DNA of 64,000 nt from Bradyrhizobium sp. BRP22 (GCF_020194175.1 NZ_JADYVX010000001.1:62001-126000); one strand, 5' to 3'; shown: positions 28,971-38,699, counted from the first letter of the stretch. The notes: generated from the letters alone by a model not told the origin. Program-made: numbers and translations.

Positions 28971-31900
28971 ATCTCGGCCGGCTCTCCATCAACCAGCCCA
29001 TCCTGGCGATGGTGCTGTCGATCGTGCTCCTGATCGTCGGCGCGATCGCCTACACCACGCTGCCGGTTTCGGAGTATCCGCAAGTGGTGCCGCCGACGGT
29101 GGTGGTCACCACGAGCTATCCCGGCGCCTCCGCGCAGACCGTCTCCGATACCGTGGCAGCTCCGATCGAGCAGGAGATCAACGGCGTCGAGGACATGCTG
29201 TATCTCTACAGCCAGGCGACGTCGAACGGGCAACTCACCATCACCGTCACCTTCAAGCTCGGCACCGATCTCGACAAGGCCCAGGTGCTGGTGCAGAACC
29301 GCGTCGCGATCGCGCAGCCGCGCTTGCCGGAAGAGGTGCAGCGCAACGGCGTCGTCACCCGCAAGAACAGCCCGGACATCCTGATGGTCGTGTTCATGCT
29401 GTCGCCGGACGACACCTTCGACCAGCTCTACATCTCCAACTACGCGCTGCTGCAGGTGCGCGACCAGTTGCTCCGACTCGATGGCGTCGGCGACATCCAG
29501 ATCTTCGGCGCGCGCGATTACTCGATGCGGCTGTGGCTGGATCCCGACCGCCTCGCCAATCTCGGCTTGACCTCAACCGAGGTGCTGGCGGCGATCCGCG
29601 CGCAAAACCTGCAGATCGCGGGTGGACAGATCGCGGAGCCGCCGATTGCGGATCGTGCGTTCCAGCCCAACCTTGTCTTCACCGGCCGTCTCAAGGATCC
29701 GAAGCAATTCGAGGATATCGTGGTCAGGGCCGGGGCCGACGGCCGCACCGTGCGCCTGCGCGACGTTGCCCGCGTCGAACTTGGCGCGCTGTCCTACACC
29801 ACCAACAGCTTCCTGTTGCGGAAATCGGCGGTTGGCATGCTGGTGACGCAGCGGCCCGGCTCGAACGCACTCGCCACCGCCAAGAACATCTCCGACACGA
29901 TGGTCAAGCTCAAGGCGAGCTTCCCGAAAGGACTCGACTACAATATCGGCTACAACCCGACCGAATTCATCGCGCAATCCATCCAGGAGCTGATCAAGAC
30001 CATCTACGAGGCGATGCTGCTCGTCGTCATCGTGGTGCTGGTGTTCCTGCAGGGCTGGCGGCCGGCGATCATTCCGATCATCGCAATCCCAGTGTCGCTG
30101 GTCGGCACCTTCGCGGTGATGGCTGCGCTCGGCTTCTCGATCAACAATCTGACGCTGTTCGGCCTGGTGCTGGCGGTCGGCATCGTGGTCGACGACGCCA
30201 TCGTGGTGGTCGAGAATGTCGAGCGACATCTCGAGCACGGAATGAGCCGGCGCGATGCCGCGCTCAAGACGATGGAGGAGGTCGGCGGAGCGCTGGTCTC
30301 GATCGCGCTGGTGCTGTGTGCGGTGTTCGTGCCGACCGCATTCCTCGGCGGCATCTCCGGGCAATTCTTCCAGCAGTTCGCCGTCACCATCGCGGTCGCG
30401 ACCGCGATCTCCTGCTTCTGCTCGCTGACGCTGTCGCCGGCGCTGGCTTCGCTGATCCTGGTGCCGCATCAGGAGAAGCGGCCGCCGGCGCGCTGGAATA
30501 TCATTGCCCGTGGCTGGGACAAGTTCACCGGCGTCTTCAACCGGATCTTTGACCGGCTGTCGCATGGCTATGCCGCGGCGGCCGACTTCGTGATCCGCCA
30601 TACGGCGGTGATGCTGCTGATCTATGTCGCGCTGATCGGCAGTGCCGGCTGGTTGCTTGTGACCACGGCGCAGGGCTTCATTCCGTCGCAGGATCGCGGC
30701 TACATCATCATATCGGTGCAATTGCCGGGGGCGGCATCGCTGGCTCGCACGACGGCGGTGGTGCGCGAGATCGAGCGAATCGCGCTCGATACGCCGGGCA
30801 TTGTTCGCGTGGCGGCCTTTGCCGGCTTCTCGGGCGCGACGCGCACCCAACAAGGTAATGCCGCGGCGCTATTCCCCGTGTTCGATGAGCCGGAGGCGCG
30901 TCTGAAGAAGGGGTTGTCGGCGGCCGCGATCACGGCCGAATTGCGCAAACGTCTGTCCGTGATCCAGGGCGCCTTCATCATCGTGATTCCGCCGCCTGCG
31001 GTGCCGGGTATCGGCACCGGCGGCGGCTTCACCATCCGCATCCAGGATCGCCAGGGCCGCGGCCCCGAGCTGCTAGCCGCCGCGACCGACGAGCTTGTCG
31101 CGGCCGCGCGCAAGTCACCATCTCTCACCTCGGTGTTTTCGCCGTTCACCGCGAATACGCCGCAAGTGTTCGTCGACATCGACCGCGTCAAGGCGCAAAA
31201 GCTCGGCGTGCCGATTGCAAGCATCAACGACACCATCCAGACCTATTTCGGCTCGACCTACGTCAACGACTTCAACCTGTTCGGCCGCACCTACCACGTC
31301 ACCGCGCAGGCCGACCTGCCGTTCCGCAAGGAAGCCTCTGATCTCGCGCGGCTGCGCACACGCAATGCGGCGGGCGACATGGTGATGCTTGGCAGCGTGG
31401 TCGAATTCCGCGACGTCTCCGGGCCCGACCGAGTCGCGCGCTACAACCTCTATTCGGCATCCGAACTGCAGGGCGAGCCGGCGCCCGGCGCGAGTTCGCA
31501 GACCTCGCTCGACACCATCAAACAGCTCGCCGATGCAACGCTGCCGAGCGGTTTTGCGTTCGAATGGACCGATCTGTCGTACCAGCAGGTCACCGGCGGC
31601 AATGCCGGGCTATATGTGTTTCCGATCTGCGTGCTGTTCGTCTATCTCGTGCTCGCCGCGCAGTATGGCAGCTGGAGCCTGCCGTTCGCGGTGATCCTGA
31701 TCGTGCCGATGTGCCTGCTTGCCGCGACCATCGGCGTGCGCATCATGGGGCTGGACATCAACATCCTGACCCAGATCGGCTTCGTGGTGCTGGTCGGCCT
31801 CGCCGCCAAGAACGCGATCCTGATCGTCGAGTTCGCGCGCGACATCGAGGCTGAGGGCAGGCCGCGGCTGGAGGCTGTCATCGAGGCCTGTCGCCTGCGG

Positions 31901-32122
31901 CTGCGGCCGATCCTGATGACGTCGTTCGCCTTCATTCTCGGCGTGCTGCCGCTCGTGGTCTCGACCGGCTCGGGATCGGAGATGCGCCAGGCCGTCGGGG
32001 TTGCCGTGTTCTTCGGCATGCTCGGCGTCACCCTGTTTGGCCTGATCTTCACGCCGATCTTCTACATGGTGGTGCGCCGGCTCGCCGATCCCAGGCATCC
32101 GAAGAAGCCGGTGGAAGCGTGA
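28967..32122 (+). CDS. RND multidrug efflux pump (HAE1/AcrB-type permease)
   Basis: 1051 residues, full length for the family. It starts MNLGRLSINQPILAMVLSIV and contains YPGASAQTVSDTVAAPIEQE, GVEDMLYLYSQATSNGQLTI, the TM4 proton-relay region VGIVVDDAIVVVENVERHLE with two Asp, TAFLGGISGQFFQQFAVTIA, the duplicated second half from YTNDFNLFGRTYHV-like periplasmic sequence (YVNDFNLFGRTYHVTAQADL), and VVLVGLAAKNAILIVEFARD near the end. It exports hydrophobic compounds across the envelope using proton motive force. It is translationally coupled to the adaptor (ATGA). No TetR or TolC gene is adjacent. Confidence 0.95.
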   Translation: MNLGRLSINQPILAMVLSIVLLIVGAIAYTTLPVSEYPQVVPPTVVVTTSYPGASAQTVSDTVAAPIEQEINGVEDMLYLYSQATSNGQLTITVTFKLGTDLDKAQVLVQNRVAIAQPRLPEEVQRNGVVTRKNSPDILMVVFMLSPDDTFDQLYISNYALLQVRDQLLRLDGVGDIQIFGARDYSMRLWLDPDRLANLGLTSTEVLAAIRAQNLQIAGGQIAEPPIADRAFQPNLVFTGRLKDPKQFEDIVVRAGADGRTVRLRDVARVELGALSYTTNSFLLRKSAVGMLVTQRPGSNALATAKNISDTMVKLKASFPKGLDYNIGYNPTEFIAQSIQELIKTIYEAMLLVVIVVLVFLQGWRPAIIPIIAIPVSLVGTFAVMAALGFSINNLTLFGLVLAVGIVVDDAIVVVENVERHLEHGMSRRDAALKTMEEVGGALVSIALVLCAVFVPTAFLGGISGQFFQQFAVTIAVATAISCFCSLTLSPALASLILVPHQEKRPPARWNIIARGWDKFTGVFNRIFDRLSHGYAAAADFVIRHTAVMLLIYVALIGSAGWLLVTTAQGFIPSQDRGYIIISVQLPGAASLARTTAVVREIERIALDTPGIVRVAAFAGFSGATRTQQGNAAALFPVFDEPEARLKKGLSAAAITAELRKRLSVIQGAFIIVIPPPAVPGIGTGGGFTIRIQDRQGRGPELLAAATDELVAAARKSPSLTSVFSPFTANTPQVFVDIDRVKAQKLGVPIASINDTIQTYFGSTYVNDFNLFGRTYHVTAQADLPFRKEASDLARLRTRNAAGDMVMLGSVVEFRDVSGPDRVARYNLYSASELQGEPAPGASSQTSLDTIKQLADATLPSGFAFEWTDLSYQQVTGGNAGLYVFPICVLFVYLVLAAQYGSWSLPFAVILIVPMCLLAATIGVRIMGLDINILTQIGFVVLVGLAAKNAILIVEFARDIEAEGRPRLEAVIEACRLRLRPILMTSFAFILGVLPLVVSTGSGSEMRQAVGVAVFFGMLGVTLFGLIFTPIFYMVVRRLADPRHPKKPVEA

Positions 32123-32150
32123 GGCAGGGGCCGGCCCGCTTACCGCCGCC

Positions 32151-32255
32151 GTCATTCCGGGGCGCGCGTAGCGCGAGCCCGGAATCCATCGGGCCGCATA
32201 CGCTGGCGGGGGAAATGGATTCCGGGTTCATCGCTGCGCGATGCCCCGGAATGAC
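32151..32255. repeat. Palindromic repeat, family A (copy A5)
   Basis: GTCATTCCGGGGCGCGCGTA ... GCGATGCCCCGGAATGAC with GGAATCCAT/ATGGATTCC inner arms. It follows the RND operon and precedes the binding-protein gene. Confidence 0.92.
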
Positions 32256-32362
32256 GAGAGCTGCAAGCCCCACTAATGGCTGATCTGAAATAGATGGGCA
32301 GCCGCAGGGTTATAAAATATCATTCGCGCATATTCCGAACAGAAACTGCAGGGAGATCATTT

Positions 32363-33553
32363 ATGAAATCGGGATTGTTCGCCGTCGTCGCCTTTGGCGG
32401 TCTTTTGCTGTCAGCTCCTGGCTTCGCGCAGGGCGTCAAGATCGGCATCCTGAACGACCAGTCCGGCGTCTATGCCGATTATGGCGGCAAATACTCGCTC
32501 GAGGCGGCACGGATGGCGATCGAGGATTTCGGCGGCGAGGTGCTGGGCCAGAAGATCGAGCTCGTCACCGCCGATCACCAGAACAAGCCCGATCTTGCGG
32601 CTGCGATCGCGCGCCGCTGGTATGACGCCGAAGGCGTCGACATGATCACCGAACTCACGACCTCGTCTGTGGCGCTGGCGATCCAGGAGCTCTCCAAGGA
32701 AAAGAAGAAGATCGACATCGTGGTCGGTGCGGCGACGTCGCGGATCACGGGCGATGCCTGCACGCCCTACGGTTTCCACTGGGCCTATGACACCCGCGCG
32801 CTCGCGGTGGGCACCGGCGGCGCGCTGGTGCAAGCGGGCGGCGACACCTGGTTCTTCCTGACCGCCGACTACGCGTTCGGCTACGCGCTGGAAAAGGACA
32901 CCAGCGACATCGTGAAGGAGAAGGGCGGCAAGGTGCTGGGCTCGGTCCGCGTGCCTCTGAACTCGTCCGATTTCTCGTCCTTCCTGCTGCAGGCGCAGAG
33001 CTCCAAGGCGAAGATCGTGGGCCTCGCCAATGCCGGCCTCGACACCACCAACTCGATCAAGCAGGCGGCCGAGTTCGGCATCGTCAAGAGCGGGCAGAAG
33101 CTCGCCGGCCTCCTGATGACGCTATCCGAAGTGCACGGACTCGGGTTGGAGGCTGCGCAGGGTCTCGTGCTCACCGAAGGGTTCTACTGGGACCACGACG
33201 ACGCCTCGCGTGCCTTCAGCGAGCGCTTCATCAAGCGCACCGGCCACATGCCGAGCATGATCCATGCCGGCACCTATTCGGCGACGCTGTCCTACCTGAA
33301 GGCGGTGAAGGCCGCCGGCACCAAGGACAGCGACGCGGTGGCCAAGAAGCTGAAGGAGCTCCCGGTCGACGACGCCTTCGCCAAGGGCAAGGTGCTGGAG
33401 AACGGCCGCATGGTGCACGACCTCTATCTGTTCGAGGTCAAGAAGCCCTCGGAATCGAAGAAGCCGTGGGACTATTACAAGCAGATCGCCGTGGTGCCCG
33501 GCGACAAGGCCTTCTTCACCGCCAAGGAAAGCGGCTGCCCGCTGACGAAGTGA
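32363..33553 (+). CDS. ABC transporter periplasmic binding protein (LivK-type, Peripla_BP_6)
   Basis: 396 residues from the ATG at 32363 (GGGAG upstream), with a signal peptide MKSGLFAVVAFGGLLLSAPG, cleavage near FAQG. It has VKIGILNDQSGVYADYGGKY, MITELTTSSVALAIQELSKE, TPYGFHWAYDTRALAVGTGG, WFFLTADYAFGYALEKDTSD and GLEAAQGLVLTEGFYWDHDD, typical of the Liv/amide/urea binding group whose ligands in soil bacteria are often aromatic acids. It is monocistronic, with no permease or ATPase beside it, so it probably feeds a Liv system encoded elsewhere. Confidence 0.92.
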   Translation: MKSGLFAVVAFGGLLLSAPGFAQGVKIGILNDQSGVYADYGGKYSLEAARMAIEDFGGEVLGQKIELVTADHQNKPDLAAAIARRWYDAEGVDMITELTTSSVALAIQELSKEKKKIDIVVGAATSRITGDACTPYGFHWAYDTRALAVGTGGALVQAGGDTWFFLTADYAFGYALEKDTSDIVKEKGGKVLGSVRVPLNSSDFSSFLLQAQSSKAKIVGLANAGLDTTNSIKQAAEFGIVKSGQKLAGLLMTLSEVHGLGLEAAQGLVLTEGFYWDHDDASRAFSERFIKRTGHMPSMIHAGTYSATLSYLKAVKAAGTKDSDAVAKKLKELPVDDAFAKGKVLENGRMVHDLYLFEVKKPSESKKPWDYYKQIAVVPGDKAFFTAKESGCPLTK

Positions 33554-33579
33554 TCGCGTCTCGCGAACCAATCACCGGT

Positions 33580-33700
33580 GTCGTCCCCGCGAAAGCGGGG
33601 ACCCATAATCACAGGCCTGCGTTGTGTGAGGACTGGGGTTATAGGGTGCCGCAACCACAAGCATTCGTGGTTATGGGTCCCGGCTCAAGGCCGGGACGAC
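33580..33700. repeat. Palindromic repeat, family E (copy E1)
   Basis: GTCGTCCCCGCGAAAGCGGG ... CCCGGCTCAAGGCCGGGACGAC with inner ACCCATAATCAC and GTGGTTATGGGT arms. It lies between convergent genes. Confidence 0.88.
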
Positions 33701-33738
33701 ATGGGAGTTTGACGCGCCGTCAATCTCAATTAACCCTC

Positions 33739-34128
33739 TCAGGAAATCACCTTCCACATCGCCGCCCCTAAAGCTCCGCACCACAGGACGATACACACCA
33801 GCGCCTGGATGCCGAAGCCGGGGCCGCGCTTTTCGACGGCTTGGCGATAGCCAATGAAATAAATGATGCGGCCGATGATCCAGATAACGCCGAGCGCGGC
33901 GGCGATGGCGTCGCTGACGTAGAACGCGAACAGCCATAGCGAGGGCAGGAAGATCGGCATCCATTCCAGCGTATTCATCTGCACCCGGAATATGCGCTCG
34001 AAATCAGGATGCCCTGTGATCGCCGGCAGCTTGACGCCGAATGTGTGACGCGCCCGCGCCACTGTTGCCGAGGTGAAGAAGTAGAATGCGATGGCGAGAC
34101 AGGTGACGATTGCTGTGTAGTGGTACAT
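33739..34128 (-). CDS. MAPEG family membrane protein
   Basis: 129 residues with four predicted membrane helices. The diagnostic segments are ARHTFGVKLPAITGHPDFER and IFRVQMNTLEWMPIFLPSLW. The FeRifRvQmNtlE pattern is the MAPEG signature shared with microsomal glutathione transferase and leukotriene C4 synthase. It is followed by IIGRIIYFIGYRQAVEKRGP. It is an inner-membrane protein and could conjugate or reduce lipophilic electrophiles with glutathione. It lies immediately downstream of, and on the same strand as, the AttH-like gene. Confidence 0.9.
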   Translation of the reverse strand: MYHYTAIVTCLAIAFYFFTSATVARARHTFGVKLPAITGHPDFERIFRVQMNTLEWMPIFLPSLWLFAFYVSDAIAAALGVIWIIGRIIYFIGYRQAVEKRGPGFGIQALVCIVLWCGALGAAMWKVIS

Positions 34129-34153
34129 GGAGCGCTTGCCTCGATGATGCCGC

Positions 34154-35227
34154 TCAATAGCCAGTCAGCTCGAGATAGCCGACGCCGATGTGGCTGCCGG
34201 CAAAGCTGATCGGCCCTTCCCAGTAGGAAAAGCTCGTCCCCATCCAGCTTCGCGCGTTGAGCGGCTTGGTTTCGATCTTTACCCCGCGCGCAGGGATCGC
34301 GACACGCCATGACGTCGGCACCTTGCGGCCGCCGATGTCAGTGAAGGCGGTCGGCGTGATGCTGTTGTCGCTTGCGGCGATCTCGCTTGATTGGCCGTCC
34401 GGCGTGATCCAGTTGCCGAACAGATTGCTGCGTCCGTCCTTCTGGCGGAGCCGGTAGAGCATCAGCTTTTCGTCGTTTGGCAAATGCAGCGAGAACCAGT
34501 CCCAGCCGGTCTGGTCAGAGGCGAGCGGCTGGCTGCTCCATTCGCGGTCCATCCAAGCCTGCCCGGTGACGTCAACAGACTTGTCGTCGATGACGATGCG
34601 GCCGGCCGCCTTGAAGAACGGCTGGCTGTAGTAATAGGACGCCTGTCCGCGATCGGACTTCCTGCTGTAGCCGCGGTCGCCTTGCAGCACCAGTGCGTGC
34701 CCGGCATCGAGGCGGAGCTCGCAGCTGAAGTCCGCGCCGGTCGCGCTGAGTTTCAGCGGCGCAACCTTGTCCGCGCTGAATCCATCGAGCGCGCGCATCT
34801 CCCAGGCATCGATCCAGCCGACAAACGGGCTCGTCTCGACGCCGGCCTGTCCGACGCCGCCGCGCGCAAATGTTTCGGAATAGCGGTGGGTGTCGGCGCG
34901 CGTGACCGCCGCATGTCCCATCCAGACCTGCTGGTTGGCCCAGCCCTCGAGCTGCGCGCCCGCGCGCATCGCCTGCCGGAACAATGTCCATTGTGCGCCA
35001 TGGGCCGTGCCGGCCGCATCGACCAGATTCGCTGTCACATACCACCACTCGATGCGGAATTCCGGATGCGGACCGTGGTCGAGCGGAAAGACGAAGTTTT
35101 TGCCCGGCACCACCGGCGCGAAACCGTCGGCGGTCTCGCTGAGTCCCGCAAAGCCCTGCGCATGCGCGCGGCTTCCAAAGCCAACTGCAAGTGCGCCGCT
35201 GACGAAGGCACGGCGCGAGATTTTCAC
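34154..35227 (-). CDS. AttH-like/carotenoid 1,2-hydratase-family lipocalin-like exported protein
   Basis: About 357 residues if it starts at the GTG at 35227, which opens a twin-arginine-type signal (KISRRAFVSGALAVGFGSRA, cleavage near HAQ). A longer frame from an ATG next to the permease stop runs through repeat C2. Family blocks: VFPLDHGPHPEFRIEWWYVT, AQWTLFRQAMRAG, VWMGHAAVTRADTHRYSETF, QAWMDREWSSQPLASDQTGW and GVGYLELTGY. The fold is a double lipocalin-like barrel that binds a lipid or isoprenoid. It follows a LolD-like ATPase gene and an FtsX-like permease gene, the arrangement known as the att/AttEFGH-type cluster, and may receive a lipid from that complex. Confidence 0.88.
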   Translation of the reverse strand: MKISRRAFVSGALAVGFGSRAHAQGFAGLSETADGFAPVVPGKNFVFPLDHGPHPEFRIEWWYVTANLVDAAGTAHGAQWTLFRQAMRAGAQLEGWANQQVWMGHAAVTRADTHRYSETFARGGVGQAGVETSPFVGWIDAWEMRALDGFSADKVAPLKLSATGADFSCELRLDAGHALVLQGDRGYSRKSDRGQASYYYSQPFFKAAGRIVIDDKSVDVTGQAWMDREWSSQPLASDQTGWDWFSLHLPNDEKLMLYRLRQKDGRSNLFGNWITPDGQSSEIAASDNSITPTAFTDIGGRKVPTSWRVAIPARGVKIETKPLNARSWMGTSFSYWEGPISFAGSHIGVGYLELTGY

Positions 35228-35379
35228 CTCTCCCGCTTGCGGGAGAGGTCGGCGTACCCGGATCGGCGCCTCGCGCCGTCCGAGTACAGGCTCCGCGCCG
35301 GGTGAGGGCTCTCTCCACACGGACTGTCCCATCGTGGAGATGCCCTCACCCCAGCCCTCCCCCGCAAGCGGGGGAGGGA
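35228..35379. repeat. Palindromic repeat, family C (copy C2), between permease and AttH-like gene
   Basis: CTCTCCCGCTTGCGGGAGAG at one end and CCCTCCCCCGCAAGCGGGGG at the other, with GGTCGGCG, CGCCGGGTGAGGG and CCCTCACCCC inside. It abuts the GTG start of the lipocalin-like gene, and its GGGAGAG end supplies the apparent ribosome binding site. Confidence 0.88.
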
Positions 35380-35419
35380 GCCCAGTATCGAATGCGGATA
35401 CAATCCGGCCCATTCTCAT

Positions 35420-37882
35420 CTAGCGTTCATTGGCAAAGATCCGTATCAGGCTGGCGGGCTGCATCCGCGCCAGTCTGATGACCGGCAGCAGCGCCGCACC
35501 CAGCGCGGCCGCCAGGGCAACGCCGAGCAGCTCCACCAGTTGCACTGGAAACACCTGGAACGGCAAGCGCCAGCCGAACGCCTTCACGTTCACGACCGCC
35601 AGCAGGCACCACGCCACTAATAGTCCGAGCGGCAGCGCGAACAGCGAAGTGATCAGCGCCATCGCCATCGTCTTCAATAGTTCGATCTTCGCGAGCTTCT
35701 CGCGTGTCAGCCCGATCGCCCACAGCGGCGCAAGCTGCGGCAGGCGGGAATTCGCCAGGGTCAAGAGGCTCGTGAGCAGCGCAACGCCGGCGACGCCAAG
35801 CGTGAAAGCGTTCAGCGCTGTCGTGACCGAGAAGGTGCGGTTGAAGATGCGCCTGGACTCGGCCTTCATCGTCGTCTGATCGGCGACGCTGCGGTCATCG
35901 AGGACGAATTTCCGTTGCAGTTCAGCAATCAGCGCGGGCACGGCCTCCGGTACGACGCGCAGGCCGAACCGCGTCTGCGGCACCTCCGGAAAGTGTCGCG
36001 TCAGCGCGGCAAAGTTCACCGCCACCTGGCCCTTGGGATTGCCATAATCGGCATAGATGCCGACGATCTCGAGCGACCAGTTGCCGCCGGGCGCGGGCAC
36101 CTCGATCCGGTCGCCGATCGCAAGCCTCAAGCGCCGCGACAACTGCTCGCTGGCAAAGCAGGTGTCGCCGGCGCGCAAACGGTCCCACCCATCCGATCTC
36201 GATTCCAAGAGCGGCCAGTTGTCGCGAAAGGTGGCCTGATCGGGCAGGCCGAGCACCTCGATCGGCATGCCCGCAAGCTGCGCATCCGCGCGGCCGCCGG
36301 GCAGGATGGCCTGAATCTCGCTCCGCCCGCGCAGCCAGGCCTTCATCTCGGCGGCCTGCGCATCGCTGGTGGCATTGACATAGACGTCGGCGGCGAGCCG
36401 TCCGTCGAGCCAGACCAGGAAGGTGCGGCTGAAACTTTCCACCATGGTGCTGACGCCGACATTGACCGCGAGCGCCAGCAAGAGCGCCATCAGCGCCAGT
36501 GACAGTCCCGAGAGCTGCTGACGGCTGTCGGCCCAGAACCAGATGCTGACCGGTTGCCCGGCGCTGCGCTCGCCGAGCGCGAGTGCGATCTCCAGGATCG
36601 TCGGCAGGATCAGCGCCGCGCCGAGCATCAGCGCGGCGAGCACGGCAAAGCCCGCGAGCAGGGAATCGCCGAACCAGAGCAAGCCGCCGGCCACGGCAAA
36701 GGCGGCGAGTGCGGCGGCGCTCTGAAACACCAGCCAGCGCCGCTGCGCCTGTTGCCAGGCCTGCGGCTGCGCTGACGCCAGCACCGGCATGCGGATCGCC
36801 TTGGCAAGGCTTGCGGCAGCGGCCGCCAGCGCCCCGAGGATGCTGATGGCGATGCCGGCGAGCCACCACTCTGCCTTCAACGTCAACTGTCCAGGAATCT
36901 GCGCGCCATAGAGTCCGCGCAAGGAGGCGGCGACGTCGGGCAGCAGCGCTGCGGCGATGAAATAGCCGCAGACCAGTCCCACCAGGCCGGCAAGCAGCGC
37001 GAGCGAGACCAGCTCGGCGACCAGCACGCTGTTCAGCATCCGCGCCGACACGCCGCAGGCGCGCAAGGTGCGCAGCATCGGCAGCCGCTGCTCGAAGGCG
37101 AGCCCGATCGCGGAGTTGACGATGAACAGGCCGACGAAGAACGACAACAGCCCGAACGCGGTCAGGTTGAGATGAAAACTGTCAGTGAGGCGCTCGAGAT
37201 CTGTTTCCGCATCGGGCTCGACCAGGCGTAGCCGGTCGCCTGCGATGCTCTCCAGCGGCGCGCGCCTGGCGCCGGATTTTCCGACCATCAACCGCGAGAT
37301 CCGATCCGGCATTCTCAGGATCTGCTGCGCGATTCCGATATCGACCACCAGCACGCCGGGCACGAGCTGCGGCTGCACGCGCAGTGGCGGCAGCAGCACG
37401 CCGCCATTCGACGAAGACTGCTCGCCCTCCTTGAGGCCGAGGTCGGTCAGCGTTTCCGGCGCCGCCAGCATTTCGCCGGGCGGCGTGACGAAGGACTGCA
37501 GATCGGTCCGGCCGATCACGGGCGCAGTGCTGACTTCGCCCGGCAGCGTCACCGGCTCGATGCCAAGCAGCCGATACGATCGTCCGCCGATCTGCACGCG
37601 TCCCTCGACGACCGGCGAGACCGGCCAGCCGGCGCGGCGCAGATCGACGAAGAGCTGTTGTGGAAAACCGGTGCCGTCGCGACTGATCAGCATCGCGGTG
37701 CGGCTGCCGCCGAAGGTCGCCGCCGCGCGATCATAGGCGTTGCGTGCCTGCTGGTTCAGCGCCTGCACGCCGCTCCACAGCGCGGTTGCCGCGATCAATC
37801 CGATCAAGAGCGTCGCAAGCTGCATCGGATGCCGACGCCAATGGCTCAGCAGCACCGCCAGCGTCCACAGCACCCGGCTCAC
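35420..37882 (-). CDS. ABC transporter permease, FtsX/LolC-like (MacB_PCD + two FtsX domains)
   Basis: 820 residues from the GTG at 37882, which overlaps the ATPase stop (GTGA). The 100-residue extension of the open frame above it is arginine-rich and out of character. It starts LWTLAVLLSHWRRHPMQLAT with the first helix (ATLLIGLIAATALWSGVQAL). It has a first periplasmic domain, three helices (AFGLLSFFVGLFIVNSAIGL and following), a central helical region, a second periplasmic domain and three C-terminal helices ending LARMQPASLIRIFANER. The layout is that of large duplicated FtsX permeases, which move lipoproteins, lipids or peptides out of the inner membrane. It functions with the ATPase encoded upstream and probably the AttH-like protein downstream. 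Confidence 0.9.
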   Translation of the reverse strand: MSRVLWTLAVLLSHWRRHPMQLATLLIGLIAATALWSGVQALNQQARNAYDRAAATFGGSRTAMLISRDGTGFPQQLFVDLRRAGWPVSPVVEGRVQIGGRSYRLLGIEPVTLPGEVSTAPVIGRTDLQSFVTPPGEMLAAPETLTDLGLKEGEQSSSNGGVLLPPLRVQPQLVPGVLVVDIGIAQQILRMPDRISRLMVGKSGARRAPLESIAGDRLRLVEPDAETDLERLTDSFHLNLTAFGLLSFFVGLFIVNSAIGLAFEQRLPMLRTLRACGVSARMLNSVLVAELVSLALLAGLVGLVCGYFIAAALLPDVAASLRGLYGAQIPGQLTLKAEWWLAGIAISILGALAAAAASLAKAIRMPVLASAQPQAWQQAQRRWLVFQSAAALAAFAVAGGLLWFGDSLLAGFAVLAALMLGAALILPTILEIALALGERSAGQPVSIWFWADSRQQLSGLSLALMALLLALAVNVGVSTMVESFSRTFLVWLDGRLAADVYVNATSDAQAAEMKAWLRGRSEIQAILPGGRADAQLAGMPIEVLGLPDQATFRDNWPLLESRSDGWDRLRAGDTCFASEQLSRRLRLAIGDRIEVPAPGGNWSLEIVGIYADYGNPKGQVAVNFAALTRHFPEVPQTRFGLRVVPEAVPALIAELQRKFVLDDRSVADQTTMKAESRRIFNRTFSVTTALNAFTLGVAGVALLTSLLTLANSRLPQLAPLWAIGLTREKLAKIELLKTMAMALITSLFALPLGLLVAWCLLAVVNVKAFGWRLPFQVFPVQLVELLGVALAAALGAALLPVIRLARMQPASLIRIFANER

Positions 37883-38553
37883 GCGATCACTCCTGCGTGT
37901 AGATTCACCTGGCGGTCGAGCGTCGCGGCGAGCCGCGCGCTGTGCGTTACCATCAGGAAGCCGCAGCCGGTCCGCGCCACCAGATCGCGCGCCAGCGCCA
38001 GCACCTCGTCCGCGGTCTCTTCGTCGAGATTGCCGGTCGGCTCGTCCGCGAGCAGCAGCAGCGGCTTTGGCGCCAGCGCGCGGCCGATCGCGACGCGCTG
38101 CTGCTGGCCGCCGGATAACTGCTCCGGATATCGTTTCAACAGACGCACCAGCCCGAGCCGCTCCACCAGTTCGTCGTGCCATTTCGGGTCATCCCGGCCG
38201 GCGATCCGCGACTGAAAGGTCAGATTGTCCAAAACCGTCAGGCTCGGGATCAGGTTGAATTGCTGGAACACCAGCCCCAGCCGGTCGCGACGCAGCGCCG
38301 CACGGCCGGCATCGCCGAGCTCGGAGAGACGCGTGCCGTCGAGGATGATCTCCCCGCCATCGGCGGCATCGAGCCCGGCGATCAGGTGCAATAGCGTGCT
38401 CTTGCCGCTGCCGGATTCCCCGGTCAGCGCCACGCTTTCGCCCGCGGCGACCGCAAGGTTGACGCCGCGCAGCACAGCGATGTCCTCGCCGGCCGAACGA
38501 TAGCTTTTCTTCAGGCCGGTGACTTCGAGCACGGGGCGATTTCCACTTGCCAT
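37879..38553 (-). CDS. LolD/MacB-type ABC transporter ATPase
   Basis: 224 residues from the Met at 38553 (MASGNRPVLEVTGLKKSYRS). The upstream extension to 38697 is not needed. It has Walker A TGESGSGKST, Q-loop LGLVFQQFNLIPSLTVLDNL, signature LSGGQQQRVAIGRAL, Walker B LLLADEPTGNLDEETADEVL and H-loop VTHSARLAATLDRQV. The length and GNLD box fit the LolD/FtsE/MacB family. It is coupled by overlap to the FtsX-like permease gene and is divergent from the MFS gene at 38700. Confidence 0.94.
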   Translation of the reverse strand: MASGNRPVLEVTGLKKSYRSAGEDIAVLRGVNLAVAAGESVALTGESGSGKSTLLHLIAGLDAADGGEIILDGTRLSELGDAGRAALRRDRLGLVFQQFNLIPSLTVLDNLTFQSRIAGRDDPKWHDELVERLGLVRLLKRYPEQLSGGQQQRVAIGRALAPKPLLLLADEPTGNLDEETADEVLALARDLVARTGCGFLMVTHSARLAATLDRQVNLHAGVIA

Positions 38554-38699
38554 GCGCTGTCGATGCCACGGCAGGGCCGGCAGGTCAAAATCGACGGTTG
38601 CCTTGCCGGGAAACCCAAGGCTAGCATCGGTTTTCGGGCTGGCCGACAGAGCCGAACAACAGAGCCGAGCAAGAGAGATAACGACGGGGAGAACCACGC

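Noticed and set aside
35420..38182. A 920-residue permease with an N-terminal extension
   Set aside because: The first 100 residues overlap the ATPase gene in another frame and are Arg/Ala-rich. The GTG at 37882 overlapping the ATPase stop is the better start.
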